The notes: generated by a model from the sequence alone, not told the origin. DNA of 64,000 nucleotides from Marinibacterium sp050389775 (GCF_050389775.1 NZ_CP177144.1:1860001-1924000); one strand, 5' to 3'. Shown: positions 25,368-34,444, counted from the stretch's first letter. A program made the numbers and translations.

Positions 25368-27086
25368 TCAGACGGCGGCGATCAGGCCCATGCTTTCCAG
25401 CTTCAGGATCACCTGGTGTGCGCAATTGTCGACATCGACATTCTCGGTGTCGAGGCGCAGCTCGGGGCTTTCCGGCACGTCGTAGGGGTCGGAGATCCCG
25501 GTGAATTCCTTGATCTTGCCTTCGCGCGCCAGCTTGTAGAGCCCCTTGCGGTCACGGCGTTCGCATTCCTCGATCGTGGTCGCGACATGGACTTCGACAA
25601 AGGCGCCGTATTGCTCGATATCCTCGCGCACGGCCCGGCGGGTCGTGGCATAGGGCGCGATCGGGGCACAGATGGCGATACCGCCGTTCTTGGTGATTTC
25701 CGATGCGACATAGCCGATGCGGCGGATGTTCAGGTCACGGTGCTCTTTCGAGAAGCCCAGCTCGGAGCTGAGGTTTTTCCGCACGATGTCACCATCCAGA
25801 AGGGTAACCGGACGGCCGCCCATTTCCATCAGCTTGACCATGAGCGCGTTGGCGATCGTCGACTTGCCCGAACCCGAGAAGCCCGTGAAGAAGACGGTGA
25901 AGCCCTGCTTGGCCCGCGGCGGCTTGGTCTTGCGCAGCTCGTTGACGACCTCGGGGAAGGAGAACCATTCGGGGATCTCCAGGCCTTCGGCCAGGCGGCG
26001 GCGCAGCTCGGTGCCCGAGATGTTCAGGATGGTGACCTGATCCTTGTCGGCGATCTCGTCGTTGGGCTCGTACTGGGCGCGTTCCTGCACGTAGACCATG
26101 TGTTTGAAATCGACCATCTCGATGCCCATTTCCTCGGCATGCTCGCGGAAGAGATCCTGGGCGTCGTAGGGGCCGTAGAAATCTTCACCGGCCGAGTTCT
26201 TGCCGGGGCCGGCGTGGTCGCGGCCGACGATGAAATGGGTGCAGCCGTAGTTCTTGCGGATCAGCCCGTGCCAGACGGCCTCGCGGGGGCCGGCCATGCG
26301 CATCGCCAGCGGCAGCAGCGACATGGTGGTCGTCGAGCCCGGGTACTTGTCCAGGACGGCCTCGTAGCAGCGCACGCGGGTGAAGTGATCGACGTCGCCG
26401 GGCTTGGTCATGCCGACCACCGGGTGGATCAGCAGGTTGGCCTGGGCTTCCTTGGCGGCGCGGAAGGTCAGTTCCTGGTGCGCGCGGTGCAGCGGGTTCC
26501 GGGTCTGGAAGGCCACGATGCGGCGCCAGCCCAGCTTGCGGAAATAGGCGCGCAGCTCGTTGGGCGTGTCGCGGCGGGCGCGGAAATCATAGTGGATCGG
26601 CTGCTGGATGCCGGTGACCGGGCCACCGAGATAGACCTTGCCGGCATGGTTGTGCAGGTAGTTGACGGCCGGGTGGGCATCGTCGTCGGCGCCAAAGACC
26701 TTTTCGGCTTCCTTCGACTTGTTCGGCACCCAGCGGTCGGTGACCGTCATGGTGGCCAGGATGACGCCTTCCTGGTCGCGCAGGGCGATGTCTTCACCGA
26801 TTTCCAGCGTTTCGGCGAATTTCTCCGACACATCCAGGGTGATCGGGATCGGCCACAGGGTGCCGTCGGTAGTGCGCATGTTCTCGACGACGCCGTCATA
26901 GTCTTCCTCGGACAGGAAGCCCTTGAGCGGGGCAAAGCCGCCGTTCATCAGCAGTTCGAGATCGCAGATCTGGCGCGGGGTCAGGTCGTGGCTCTTGTAA
27001 TTGCCGGCCTCGACCTTGAGTTTTTCGGCACTGTCATAAGAAACGTAAAGTTCAGGGATTGGGGCCAGATTGCTAAGCACTGTCAT
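25368..27086 (-). CDS. Bifunctional sulfate adenylyltransferase / adenylylsulfate kinase
   Basis: A 572-residue fusion that activates sulfate: ATP sulfurylase makes APS and APS kinase makes PAPS. The N-terminal sulfurylase (about 1-385) is the homomeric type, with QTRNPLHRAHQ and GRDHAGPG active-site motifs. The C-terminal kinase (about 395-572) has the P-loop GFSGSGKS and DGDIVRKNL. The enzyme supplies PAPS for assimilation or sulfation. No other sulfur genes are adjacent, and the gene is monocistronic with a strong terminator. Homomeric fusions of this kind replace CysDN plus CysC in some alphaproteobacteria. Confidence 0.95.
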   Translation of the reverse strand: MTVLSNLAPIPELYVSYDSAEKLKVEAGNYKSHDLTPRQICDLELLMNGGFAPLKGFLSEEDYDGVVENMRTTDGTLWPIPITLDVSEKFAETLEIGEDIALRDQEGVILATMTVTDRWVPNKSKEAEKVFGADDDAHPAVNYLHNHAGKVYLGGPVTGIQQPIHYDFRARRDTPNELRAYFRKLGWRRIVAFQTRNPLHRAHQELTFRAAKEAQANLLIHPVVGMTKPGDVDHFTRVRCYEAVLDKYPGSTTTMSLLPLAMRMAGPREAVWHGLIRKNYGCTHFIVGRDHAGPGKNSAGEDFYGPYDAQDLFREHAEEMGIEMVDFKHMVYVQERAQYEPNDEIADKDQVTILNISGTELRRRLAEGLEIPEWFSFPEVVNELRKTKPPRAKQGFTVFFTGFSGSGKSTIANALMVKLMEMGGRPVTLLDGDIVRKNLSSELGFSKEHRDLNIRRIGYVASEITKNGGIAICAPIAPYATTRRAVREDIEQYGAFVEVHVATTIEECERRDRKGLYKLAREGKIKEFTGISDPYDVPESPELRLDTENVDVDNCAHQVILKLESMGLIAAV

Positions 27087-27282
27087 TTCAAATCTCTCGA
27101 TGTTTCGTGCACAGGGCGACGGTAATGCCGTCCGGTCGGCTGCGGCATAAACTGGGCAGCGCTCGAAAGTCTAGCGCCGGATGGCCGATTTCGGGCCGAT
27201 GTGCCCAATTATCCCACCCGAACCGGCGGGAATCGGCGATTTTGGGTGGGTTCTTGCCGGTCGAACAGGCGCTGGCCGCCGC

Positions 27283-28971
27283 TCATCCGGAAGCTGCAGG
27301 GCCGGGGGCGGCCAGGGCAGCATCGAGTCGGGCCGCCCGGGCCACGGGCAGGGCGTCGAGCGGGCGGTCGCGGCCGCGCAGGTCGAGCGAGACCAGGGGC
27401 AGGGGGGCGGTGTCGTGGCCGGCCACCTGCAACAGCGGGGCCGAGACCAGCAATTCGACGCCCAGGGTCTTGGTCTCGCCTTCCAGCCGGCTGGCGGCAT
27501 TGACCGTGTCGCCGATGATCGTGCGCGGGGCGTGGCCGGCGGCGCCGATCTCGCCCATGACCAGCTCGCCCAGGTGCAGGCCGATGCCGATATGGACAGG
27601 CGCCGCGCCCTCGGCCTTGAGCGTGGTGTTGAACGTGTCCAGGGCCGAGCCGATGCCCTGCGCGGCGACCAGCGCGTTGCGGGCCGAGGTGGCCGGGTCG
27701 CGGGCGTCGAAGACGGCCAGCAGACCGTCGCCCAGGTACTTGTCGACACTGCCGCCGGCGCCGGTGATCTGGGGCACGATGGCATCGAAGAACCGGTTGA
27801 GCAGGAAGACGACGTCATAGGGGAACTGCCCGGCGGTGCGCGCGGTGAAGCCGCGGATGTCGAGGAACAGGATGGCCAGCCGGCGCTCCTCGCCTTCGCT
27901 GGCATGGGCCCGGTTGTGGCGGCCGTCGCCGCGGAAGACACGAAAGACGGTCAGCGGTTCGGTCGGCCGGATCTGGCAGGCCAGGCGGGCGTCGGGCGGG
28001 GCATTGACCGCGGCCAGGGTGCGGGCCTCGGCCTCGGACGGGGCGGGCAGCTGGTCGCCGCCCTCCTCGACGATGACCCGGCAGGTCGAACAGCGCCCGC
28101 GCCCGCCGCAGAGCGCGGCATGGGAAATTCCGTTGGCCCGGCTGATTTCCAGCAGGGTCGGGCCGCGCGGGCTGGTGACCTGGGGGCCGCCGACATAGGT
28201 TACGCGGAAGGTGCCGCGCCGGGCCAGCAGCCGGCGCAGGCCCAAGGCCAGGGCCGTGGCGGCCAGGGCGGCATAAAAGGCGGCCAGGGTAGCGTGGCGG
28301 ATGTCGATCAGCGTGGCAAAGGTCGCGGCATCGGGCCAGTTGTAGCCGGCCCTGGCCAGCGGGGCGGTGGCCGGATCGGCCAGCAGGGCGGTGATCCGGC
28401 GGGCTTCGGCGACATAACCGGCCATGGCCCAGGTCGGCACGAAGACGGCAAGGCCGGCCATGACCGGTTCCCAGCGCTGCCACCAGTTGGTCATGCGCAG
28501 CCACATGTGCAGGCCGATGCAACCATGGACCCAGACAAAGATCAGCAGCAGCGCCTGTTTCCAGCCGTCGGGCGTGTCCCAGATCAGGCCGGCGATGAAG
28601 CCGATCTGGACGTTGACGCCGAACTCCTGGTCGGCCAGCCGGGCAAAGGTGAAATGCGGGATCAGCAGGATCGGGATGGCCAGGCCGAACAGGTATTGCA
28701 CCCAGGCCGACAGCGGCATGCGGAACCGGCGCATCCCGGCCAGCCGGGCCAGGGCCAGCACCACGTGGCTCAGCAGCGCACCGTAAAGCACCAGGGAGCC
28801 CGGCGGCGAATGCTGGATGGCCTCGCGCACCTCCTGCATGGCCGCGGCCGCCTCGACCGAGACAAGCACCAGGCCCAGGTTGATGAAATGGAAGAGGGCA
28901 TGGGTGAACAGCACCAGCCCGCTGGCGATCCTCAGCTTCGCCACGCGGCTGCCCCGCCAGAGGGCGCTCAT
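27283..28971 (-). CDS. Membrane adenylate cyclase with heme-b-like anchor and [2Fe-2S] domain (CyaC-like)
   Basis: 562 residues in three parts. Residues 12-250 hold about six membrane helices with His24, His28, His69, His106, His149 and His155, reminiscent of succinate dehydrogenase-type diheme anchors. Residues 255-345 form a plant-type ferredoxin domain with Cys288, Cys294, Cys297 and Cys332. From about 362 a class III nucleotidyl cyclase follows, with LFLDIRGF (metal Asp371) and VDKYLGDGLLAVF (Asp415). The anchor resembles Sinorhizobium CyaC, a quinone-responsive redox-regulated adenylate cyclase. The likely role is to convert quinone-pool or redox state into cAMP. The gene is monocistronic. 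Confidence 0.85.
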   Translation of the reverse strand: MSALWRGSRVAKLRIASGLVLFTHALFHFINLGLVLVSVEAAAAMQEVREAIQHSPPGSLVLYGALLSHVVLALARLAGMRRFRMPLSAWVQYLFGLAIPILLIPHFTFARLADQEFGVNVQIGFIAGLIWDTPDGWKQALLLIFVWVHGCIGLHMWLRMTNWWQRWEPVMAGLAVFVPTWAMAGYVAEARRITALLADPATAPLARAGYNWPDAATFATLIDIRHATLAAFYAALAATALALGLRRLLARRGTFRVTYVGGPQVTSPRGPTLLEISRANGISHAALCGGRGRCSTCRVIVEEGGDQLPAPSEAEARTLAAVNAPPDARLACQIRPTEPLTVFRVFRGDGRHNRAHASEGEERRLAILFLDIRGFTARTAGQFPYDVVFLLNRFFDAIVPQITGAGGSVDKYLGDGLLAVFDARDPATSARNALVAAQGIGSALDTFNTTLKAEGAAPVHIGIGLHLGELVMGEIGAAGHAPRTIIGDTVNAASRLEGETKTLGVELLVSAPLLQVAGHDTAPLPLVSLDLRGRDRPLDALPVARAARLDAALAAPGPAASG

Positions 28972-29087
28972 TCCCGGATCCGGTCTGGGTGCATCATGGG
29001 CGCACCTTGGGCGGGGCGTCGGCCGGGGTCAATGTGCATGCCGGTTCGCGTTATGGAATGGCCCGCCCTTTGGCCGGCCGGACGAAT

Positions 29088-29154
29088 GGATACTTGGAAA
29101 GAGAAAGAAGCAGCAAGCGCCGCGCTCCTGCTTCTTTCTCTTTGAAAATATTCC
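29088..29154. repeat. Compact inverted pair of the dispersed element
   Basis: Left arm 29088-29113 and right arm 29128-29154 are near-perfect complements, with AAAGAGAAAGAAGCAG against CTGCTTCTTTCTCTTT and matching GGATA/TATTCC edges. The 14-base loop would give the most stable hairpin of the family in this window. It lies 42 bases downstream of the trxB stop, and the descending arm is U-rich, which fits a terminator. Confidence 0.75.
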
Positions 29155-29196
29155 CCGCCGGAGGCACCGCGCCCCTGGGGGCGCGGTTCGGAGCGC

Positions 29197-30162
29197 TTAC
29201 TCGGCCGCCGCCGCCACGGTGGCATCCTGCGCGGCCAGGAACCGCTCGGCGTCCAGCGCGGCCATGCAGCCCATGCCGGCGCTGGTCACCGCCTGGCGAT
29301 AGACATGGTCGGTCAGGTCGCCGGCCGCAAAGACGCCGGGGATCGAGGTCCGCGTGGTGCCCGGATCGACCTTGACGTAACCGCCGTGGTGGGTCTCCAG
29401 CTGGTCCTTGACCAGCTCGCTGGCCGGCGCATGGCCGATGGCGATGAACACCCCCTTGGCCGGGATCTCGGTGATCTCGCCGGTGCGCACGTCGCGGGCC
29501 CGCACGGCCTCGACGCCCTTGGGATTGTCCTCGCCCACCACTTCGGCCAGTTCGTGGAACCACAGCGGCTGGATCTTGGGATTCTTCAGCAGCCGGTCCT
29601 GCAGGATCTTCTCGGCCCGCAGCTCGTCGCGCCGGTGGATCAGCGTGACCTTGGACGCGAAATTGGTCAGGAACAGCGCCTCTTCCACCGCCGTGTTGCC
29701 CCCGCCGACAACCACGATTTCCTGCCCCCGGTAGAAGAACCCGTCACAGGTCGCACAGGCCGAGACGCCAAAGCCCTTGAAGGCCTCCTCGCTGTCGAGC
29801 CCCAGCCATTTCGCCCGGGCGCCTGTGGCCAGGATCACGGCATCGGCCGTGTAGGTCGTGCCGCTGTCGCCCTTCGCCGTGAAGGGCCGCTGCGACAGGT
29901 CGAGATCGGTGATGATGTCGCCGATGATCTCGGTGCCCACGGCCTTGGCATGGGCCTCCATGCGCACCATGAGGTCGGGGCCCTGGATCTCGGTCTCGCC
30001 GGGCCAGTTCTCGACCTCGGTCGTCGTGGTCAGCTGGCCGCCGGGCTCCAGCCCCTGGACCAGCAGCGGTTCCAGCATGGCGCGGCTGGCATAGACGGCG
30101 GCCGTGTAACCGGCCGGGCCGGAGCCGATGATCAGGACCTTGGTGTGGCGCGTGTCGCTCAT
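29197..30162 (-). CDS. trxB: Thioredoxin-disulfide reductase
   Basis: A 321-residue FAD/NADPH enzyme that reduces thioredoxin. VLIIGSGPAGYTAAVYA binds FAD, the redox-active CATC pair lies in SACATCDGFF, VVVGGGNTAVEEA binds NADPH, and GVFAAGDLTDHVYRQA closes the FAD site. The start at 30162 (MSDTRHTKV) has a GGGAGAGA ribosome-binding site and gives the normal length. The hydrophilic open frame upstream overlaps the 26-bp repeat array and is not coding. Confidence 0.97.
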   Translation of the reverse strand: MSDTRHTKVLIIGSGPAGYTAAVYASRAMLEPLLVQGLEPGGQLTTTTEVENWPGETEIQGPDLMVRMEAHAKAVGTEIIGDIITDLDLSQRPFTAKGDSGTTYTADAVILATGARAKWLGLDSEEAFKGFGVSACATCDGFFYRGQEIVVVGGGNTAVEEALFLTNFASKVTLIHRRDELRAEKILQDRLLKNPKIQPLWFHELAEVVGEDNPKGVEAVRARDVRTGEITEIPAKGVFIAIGHAPASELVKDQLETHHGGYVKVDPGTTRTSIPGVFAAGDLTDHVYRQAVTSAGMGCMAALDAERFLAAQDATVAAAAE

Positions 30163-30317
30163 GTCGTCTCTCCCGGAAGGGCTGTGGTGGGGCGCGGGGC
30201 GTGTCGGGTGCAGGCAGGTGCAGGACAAGGGATATAGGGCCTGGGGCCAGCGGGTGGAACCCCCGAACCGGCCGCTTGCACGAGCCCCGGTCGGCTGTGA
30301 CGCAAGGGCCCGGGCCC
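30163..30317. other. trxB upstream spacer, left part
   Basis: It contains the trxB control region. A TATATC stretch near 30231-30236 (minus strand) is the only AT-rich candidate for a -10. No gene is visible. Confidence 0.35.
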
Positions 30318-30525
30318 GCGCAGATGCCGCCAAGCCGGGCCCTGCGCCTTTGCCGCCGAGCCGGGTCCCGTGCCCGAACCGCCCGACCGGGTCCTGCTTC
30401 GTTGCCGCCATGCACGATCCTGCGCCGTTGTCGCCATCCCCGGCCCTGCGCCGGGGTTGCCATGTCCGGCACCGCGCCGTTGCCGCCACGCCCGGCACCG
30501 CGCCGGGGTGGCCGAGCCTGGCCGG
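30318..30525. repeat. Eight-unit 26-bp imperfect tandem repeat
   Basis: Eight consecutive units of exactly 26 bases begin at 30318, 30344, 30370, 30396, 30422, 30448, 30474 and 30500. Most open with GCGCC, have a TTGCCGCCA middle and end in CCGGnnCC(T/C). Divergence varies between units, but no indel breaks the period. The array lies between the divergent trxB and MATE genes. Confidence 0.8.
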
Positions 30526-30702
30526 CGCCGATTGACCGGGGCAGGGCGCGCTGCTATGGCCGGGCCGGGCGCCGGACCCCTGCCGCCTGCAGGCCGCATG
30601 GCCATGGTGAAGTCCGGCCGGATCTTGTCCCGACCCAACGGTTCTTGCGCCGCCGGGCAATGCAGGCCCCCGATGCCAGGCGCCTTGCCGGAGCCCAGAT
30701 CC

Positions 30703-32148
30703 ATGTCCGCCACGCACCCCGCCGCATCGTCACACCCCGCCGCATCCTCCGCCACCTCTCCCGGCGATGCCGCGAACAGCCCCGCCGCCAGCCCCTACCT
30801 GGTCGCCCCGCCCGGGGCCATATTGGCCCGGACGGCCGCGCCAATCATCCTGGTCATGACCTTGTCGGGCTCGCTCAACATCGTCGATGCTGCCTTCCTG
30901 GGCTGGTATGTCGGCCCTTCGGCCGTGGCCGCCGTCAGCGCCATATTCCCGGTCTTCGCTCTGCTCATCGCCCTGTCGACAATGGTCGGCTCGGGCATGG
31001 CCAGCCTGCTGGCCCGCCGCCTGGGCGCCGGCGACGTCACCGGGGCCCGCGCCCTGCTGGCCAGTGCCCATGGCCTGGCCCTTGCCCTGTCGCTGGTCCT
31101 GGCTGCCGGCTTTGCCCTGGCCGGCGCCGGGCTGACCCGGGGCTTGGCCGGCGGCGCGGGGCCGGTCGCCGACATGGCCTGGCGCTACCTGGCCATCCTG
31201 GTCGGCGCCGCGCCGGTGATGTTCTGGCTGGGCCTGCAGGTCGATGCCCTGCGCAGCGAAGGCCGGGCCATGCTGATGGCCGGGCTGAGCGTGCTGGTCA
31301 CCCTGGTCAACCTGGCCCTGAACTACGTGCTCATCGCCCGGCTGGGCCTGGGCGTGGCGGGGTCGGCCATTGGCACCGCCGCGGCCCAGACCCTGGCGCT
31401 TGGCCTGGCCCTGGCCGCCCGTGGGCGGATCGACACGCCGCTGCCGCTGGCCGCCCTGCTGGCCCATCGCTGGTGGGGCGGCTGGCCCCGCATCCTGGCC
31501 CTTGGCGCCCCGCTCAGCCTCAATTTCCTGGGCCTGGCCCTGGTCGCCACGGTGATCATCACCACGCTGCAGGCAACAGATGCCCCGGATTACGTCACCA
31601 CCCTTGCCGCCTACGGGCTGGTCACCCGGCTGATGGGCTTTGTCTTCCTTCCCCTGATGGGCCTGGCCCAGGCCATGCAATCGATCACCGGCAACAATGT
31701 CGGGGCCGGGTTGCCGGCCCGGTCCGACCGCGTCCTGGGCCTCAGCCTGGCCGCCGGGCTGGCCTATGGCCTGGGGGTCGAAGCCGCCTTCCTTGGCCTG
31801 GCCCCGGCGATTGGCGGGATGTTCACCGGCGATCCGGCCATCATCGCCGAGCTTGGCCGCATCCTGCGCCCGATGATGGCCCTATATGCCCTTTCCGCGC
31901 CCATCCTGTTGCTGGCCCTCTATTTCCAGGCCGTGGGCCAGGCCGGGCGGGCAGCCCTGCTGACCCTGTCCAAGCCCTACCTGTTGCAGCCCCCGCTGAT
32001 CGTCGCCCTGGGCTGGGCGCTTGGCCCGCAGGCCATCTGGTACGCCCTGCCGCTGGCCGATGCCCTGCTCATCGCCCTGGCTCTCGGCACCTGGTGGCGC
32101 CTGCGCCGGCCGGGCCGGCCGGGCTTTGCCCTGGCCACCGGCCCATGA
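30703..32148 (+). CDS. MATE-family efflux transporter
   Basis: A 481-residue multidrug/toxin antiporter with about twelve hydrophobic helices. It starts with a Ser/Ala/Pro-rich cytoplasmic tail and then GAILARTAAPIILVMTLSGS. MATE features include SGMASLLARRLGAGD in the first half and LMGFVFLPLMGLAQAMQSITGNNVGAG in the second. An ATG at 30673 would add ten residues. The stop overlaps the next start by four bases (ATGA). Substrates are unknown; H+ or Na+ coupling cannot be read. Confidence 0.88.
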   Translation: MSATHPAASSHPAASSATSPGDAANSPAASPYLVAPPGAILARTAAPIILVMTLSGSLNIVDAAFLGWYVGPSAVAAVSAIFPVFALLIALSTMVGSGMASLLARRLGAGDVTGARALLASAHGLALALSLVLAAGFALAGAGLTRGLAGGAGPVADMAWRYLAILVGAAPVMFWLGLQVDALRSEGRAMLMAGLSVLVTLVNLALNYVLIARLGLGVAGSAIGTAAAQTLALGLALAARGRIDTPLPLAALLAHRWWGGWPRILALGAPLSLNFLGLALVATVIITTLQATDAPDYVTTLAAYGLVTRLMGFVFLPLMGLAQAMQSITGNNVGAGLPARSDRVLGLSLAAGLAYGLGVEAAFLGLAPAIGGMFTGDPAIIAELGRILRPMMALYALSAPILLLALYFQAVGQAGRAALLTLSKPYLLQPPLIVALGWALGPQAIWYALPLADALLIALALGTWWRLRRPGRPGFALATGP

Positions 32149-32669
32149 CCGACCTGCCTGATCGCGCGGCCCTCAAGGCCCGGGCCCGGGCCCTGCGTGC
32201 GGCCCTGGCCCGGCGCGGCCAGGTCATCGCCCATGGCCAGGCCCTGGACCTGGTCGCCCGGCAGATGGGCGCGCGCGACTGGAACACCCTCTCGGCCCGG
32301 CTGGCCACCTCGGCCGGCCCGGCCCTGCATCCCGGCGCGCGGGTGGCCGGCCGGTTCCTCGGCCGGTCCTTCACCGGGCGCATCCTGCAGGCCCTGCCGC
32401 TGCCGGACGGCAAGCTGCGCCTGTCCCTGCGCTTTGACCGGCCGGTCGACACCGTGCGATTCGCCGGATTTTCCAACCTGCGCCACCGGGTCACCGCCGA
32501 TGTCGACGCCCGCGGCCGGAGCCTGCGCCTGACCTCGGACGGCATGCCCCATCTTGTCGTGACCGGCCCGGCCCGCCCGCCGCGCCCGCCCCGCCGCCGC
32601 AAACCCGGCGGCTTGGCCTTGCAAACGGGCGGCAGCCGGGCCAAAAGCGCGGCGTCCGGAAAATCGTGA
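32145..32669 (+). CDS. Glyoxalase_8-type (glyoxalase superfamily-related) protein
   Basis: A 174-residue soluble basic protein. Its first 50 residues match the short helical Glyoxalase_8 module: LKARARALRAALARRGQVIAHGQALDLVARQMGARDWNTLSARL. The middle forms a beta-rich segment (HPGARVAGRFLGRSFTGRILQ), and the tail is Arg/Pro/Lys-rich and likely disordered. Translation is coupled to the MATE gene by ATGA. The function is unknown; the name refers to database linkage with glyoxalase-fold proteins rather than a demonstrated activity. Confidence 0.75.
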   Translation: MTDLPDRAALKARARALRAALARRGQVIAHGQALDLVARQMGARDWNTLSARLATSAGPALHPGARVAGRFLGRSFTGRILQALPLPDGKLRLSLRFDRPVDTVRFAGFSNLRHRVTADVDARGRSLRLTSDGMPHLVVTGPARPPRPPRRRKPGGLALQTGGSRAKSAASGKS

Positions 32670-32714
32670 GAATTTTCACATTTAGGGGCTGTACTGCGGC
32701 GCGGCGAAAGATTA

Positions 32715-32742
32715 TTGCGCAATCGACGCGCGCTGCTATAAG
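32715..32742 (+). promoter_or_regulatory. Promoter and palindrome of the Lrp-family gene
   Basis: TTGCGC (32715-32720) and TATAAG (32737-32742) are separated by 16 bases. The -35 lies in a perfect ATTGCGCAAT palindrome (32714-32723), a plausible autoregulatory half-site. The ribosome-binding site GGAGG is at 32754-32758. Confidence 0.6.
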
Positions 32743-32766
32743 AAATGCAAAACGGAGGTGAGCACG

Positions 32767-33267
32767 ATGGCAACGACCCGCCTCGACCCGATCGATCGCA
32801 AGATTCTGGCCGAACTGCAAGCGGATGGCCGCATGACCAATGTCGAACTGGCCCGCAGGGTCGGCATTTCGGCACCCCCCTGCCTGCGCCGGGTCCGCAC
32901 CCTGGAAGAGGCCGGCTATATCCGCGGCTACCATGCCGAGGTCGACGCCCGCGAACTGGGCTTCGAAGTCCAGGTCTTTGCCATGGTCGGCCTGTCGAGC
33001 CAGGCCGAGGCCGATCTCTCGGCCTTCGAGGACCGCTGCCGCCACTGGCCGCTGGTCCGCGAATGCCACATGCTCAACGGCGAGGTCGATTTCATGCTGA
33101 AATGCGTGGCCCCCGACCTGTCGACCTTTCAATCCTTCCTGACCGACGAATTGCTGAAACATCCCACCGTTGCCAGCGTCAAGACATCGCTGGTCATCCG
33201 GGGGGCCAAGGATGAACCGGGCGTGCCCTTCGACATCCTCGAGGAACGGCTCAGCCGCAGCGCCTGA
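32767..33267 (+). CDS. Lrp/AsnC-family transcriptional regulator
   Basis: A 166-residue regulator: an N-terminal helix-turn-helix (LDPIDRKILAELQADGRMTNVELARRVGIS), then a RAM effector domain with EVDFMLKCVAPDL and the final beta strand. I chose ATG 32767 because GGAGG is eight bases upstream; a GTG at 32758 overlaps that site and is less likely. Such proteins sense amino acids and often control transporters or catabolic genes. No obvious target is adjacent, and the effector is unknown. Confidence 0.92.
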   Translation: MATTRLDPIDRKILAELQADGRMTNVELARRVGISAPPCLRRVRTLEEAGYIRGYHAEVDARELGFEVQVFAMVGLSSQAEADLSAFEDRCRHWPLVRECHMLNGEVDFMLKCVAPDLSTFQSFLTDELLKHPTVASVKTSLVIRGAKDEPGVPFDILEERLSRSA

Positions 33268-33308
33268 GCCGCCTCTCGGCGCCCCCGCTCGACAGGGGCG
33301 CTTCTGCT

Positions 33309-33332
33309 GCTTCTTTCTCTTTGAAAATATCC
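33309..33332. repeat. Dispersed GCTTCTTTCTCTTT...AAATATCC element
   Basis: A single copy in the 93-base gap between the convergent Lrp and Hint genes, so it can serve both 3' ends. Confidence 0.65.
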
Positions 33333-33360
33333 CGGCCCGGCCTCTCCACCGGGCGGGCCG

Positions 33361-34170
33361 TCAGACCGCTTCGGCCAGGCCGAAAGGCGCGCGCTTGTAG
33401 GCCGGGCGTCCGAAATCCTCCAGCCCTCCGATCCCCGGAAACAAGGCCATGAAGGCCGGGCGCAGGCTCTGGCCCACCCGCCGGGCGGCATCGGCCCCGG
33501 GGTGATAGGTTTCGAACTCCATGCCGCCGACCCGGATCACCGCATGGCGCGCCAGGCACATGTGGAACAGCTCGACCGGCGCGGGCGGGGCGGTTTCGAT
33601 CACGCTGATCCCGTCGACAAAGCCCTGCACCGGGGTCAGCATCCCCTCGCTGCCCCCCTGCAACAGCCGCGCGGCCGGGCCGGTCAGCAGGCAGGCCGAG
33701 GGCCGGGCCAGGCCGAAACTGTCGGCCATGATCCGCGTCAGGTGCAGGTTGCGCGCCTTGTGGCTGGCATGGCCCGGCACGTAGATCGTCGACCCGATCC
33801 AGCGGATCTCCATCGCCCCGCCGTCGCGGGTCATCACCCGGTCGCCGGGCAAGAGGTCCTCGACGGCCATCGGGCCCATGTCGGTCTCGACGGTCGAGCC
33901 CCGGGCAAAGGCCGAAAAGGCCTCTTCGAAGAGCGGCAGGGCCGGAGCCAGCTGGAAGCTCTCGGTGATGTCGCCCCGCGCGTCCAGCGTGCGGATGCGA
34001 TAGCGGCGCACCTGCGGGCGCAGCGGCGAAACGGGAGACGATCCGGGATGTGTCGCAGTGTGTGGTGCGGGCAGGCCGGCACGGCCGGGCCCGGAAACGG
34101 GAGTGGCAGCGGGGGAATCGCCCTGCTCTGACCGCGGTGTGAAAGCCGCGATGGGACGGAAGTTCGACAT
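33361..34170 (-). CDS. Hint-domain protein
   Basis: A 269-residue protein. After a low-complexity Pro/Ala segment (about 15-55) and a short beta motif, a Hedgehog/intein-like (Hint_2) domain starts near residue 108: FARGSTVETDMGPMAVEDLLPGDRVMTRDGGAMEIRWIG. It continues through NLHLTRIM and MCLARHAVIRVGGMEFETYHP. The first residue of the fold is Ala rather than the Cys or Ser needed for autoprocessing, so self-cleavage is doubtful. Related proteins are common in Rhodobacteraceae and have no known function. The start at 34170 is the first ATG that gives a compact N-terminus. Confidence 0.8.
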   Translation of the reverse strand: MSNFRPIAAFTPRSEQGDSPAATPVSGPGRAGLPAPHTATHPGSSPVSPLRPQVRRYRIRTLDARGDITESFQLAPALPLFEEAFSAFARGSTVETDMGPMAVEDLLPGDRVMTRDGGAMEIRWIGSTIYVPGHASHKARNLHLTRIMADSFGLARPSACLLTGPAARLLQGGSEGMLTPVQGFVDGISVIETAPPAPVELFHMCLARHAVIRVGGMEFETYHPGADAARRVGQSLRPAFMALFPGIGGLEDFGRPAYKRAPFGLAEAV

Positions 34171-34443
34171 GTTAAAAACGGCCCTGGTTAGGGTCGCATC
34201 TGCGCCGGCCCCCACCGACAACGACAGAAGGACACTGAGTGAATGTGACAACTTCTGCGACCAGACTTGGGGCTTCGCCGGATTTTGTCAAAAATTCGTC
34301 GCAAATCTCCGGCGGACATGATCAATCCCCGCGCAGGTCCGGGCATTGTTGCCCGTGTTCGGGCCTTTCGCGCCACATTTCCGCGCAGGCCGCGGGAATC
34401 GCGGCGGGACTTTGGCGGCTGCCGCCGCGCGCGGGGCGGTCCC
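34171..34443. other. Spacer upstream of the Hint gene
   Basis: About 270 bp. The part next to the Hint start (34171-34320) is relatively AT-rich and should hold its promoter. GTGAATGTGACAACTTCTGCG and similar patches are present, but no clear hexamer pair. No gene is visible. Confidence 0.35.
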
Positions 34444-34444
34444 G

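Noticed and set aside
30318..30525. CRISPR array
   Set aside because: The units are contiguous, with no spacers of unique sequence between fixed repeats, units diverge from each other, and no cas genes are present. It is a tandem repeat.
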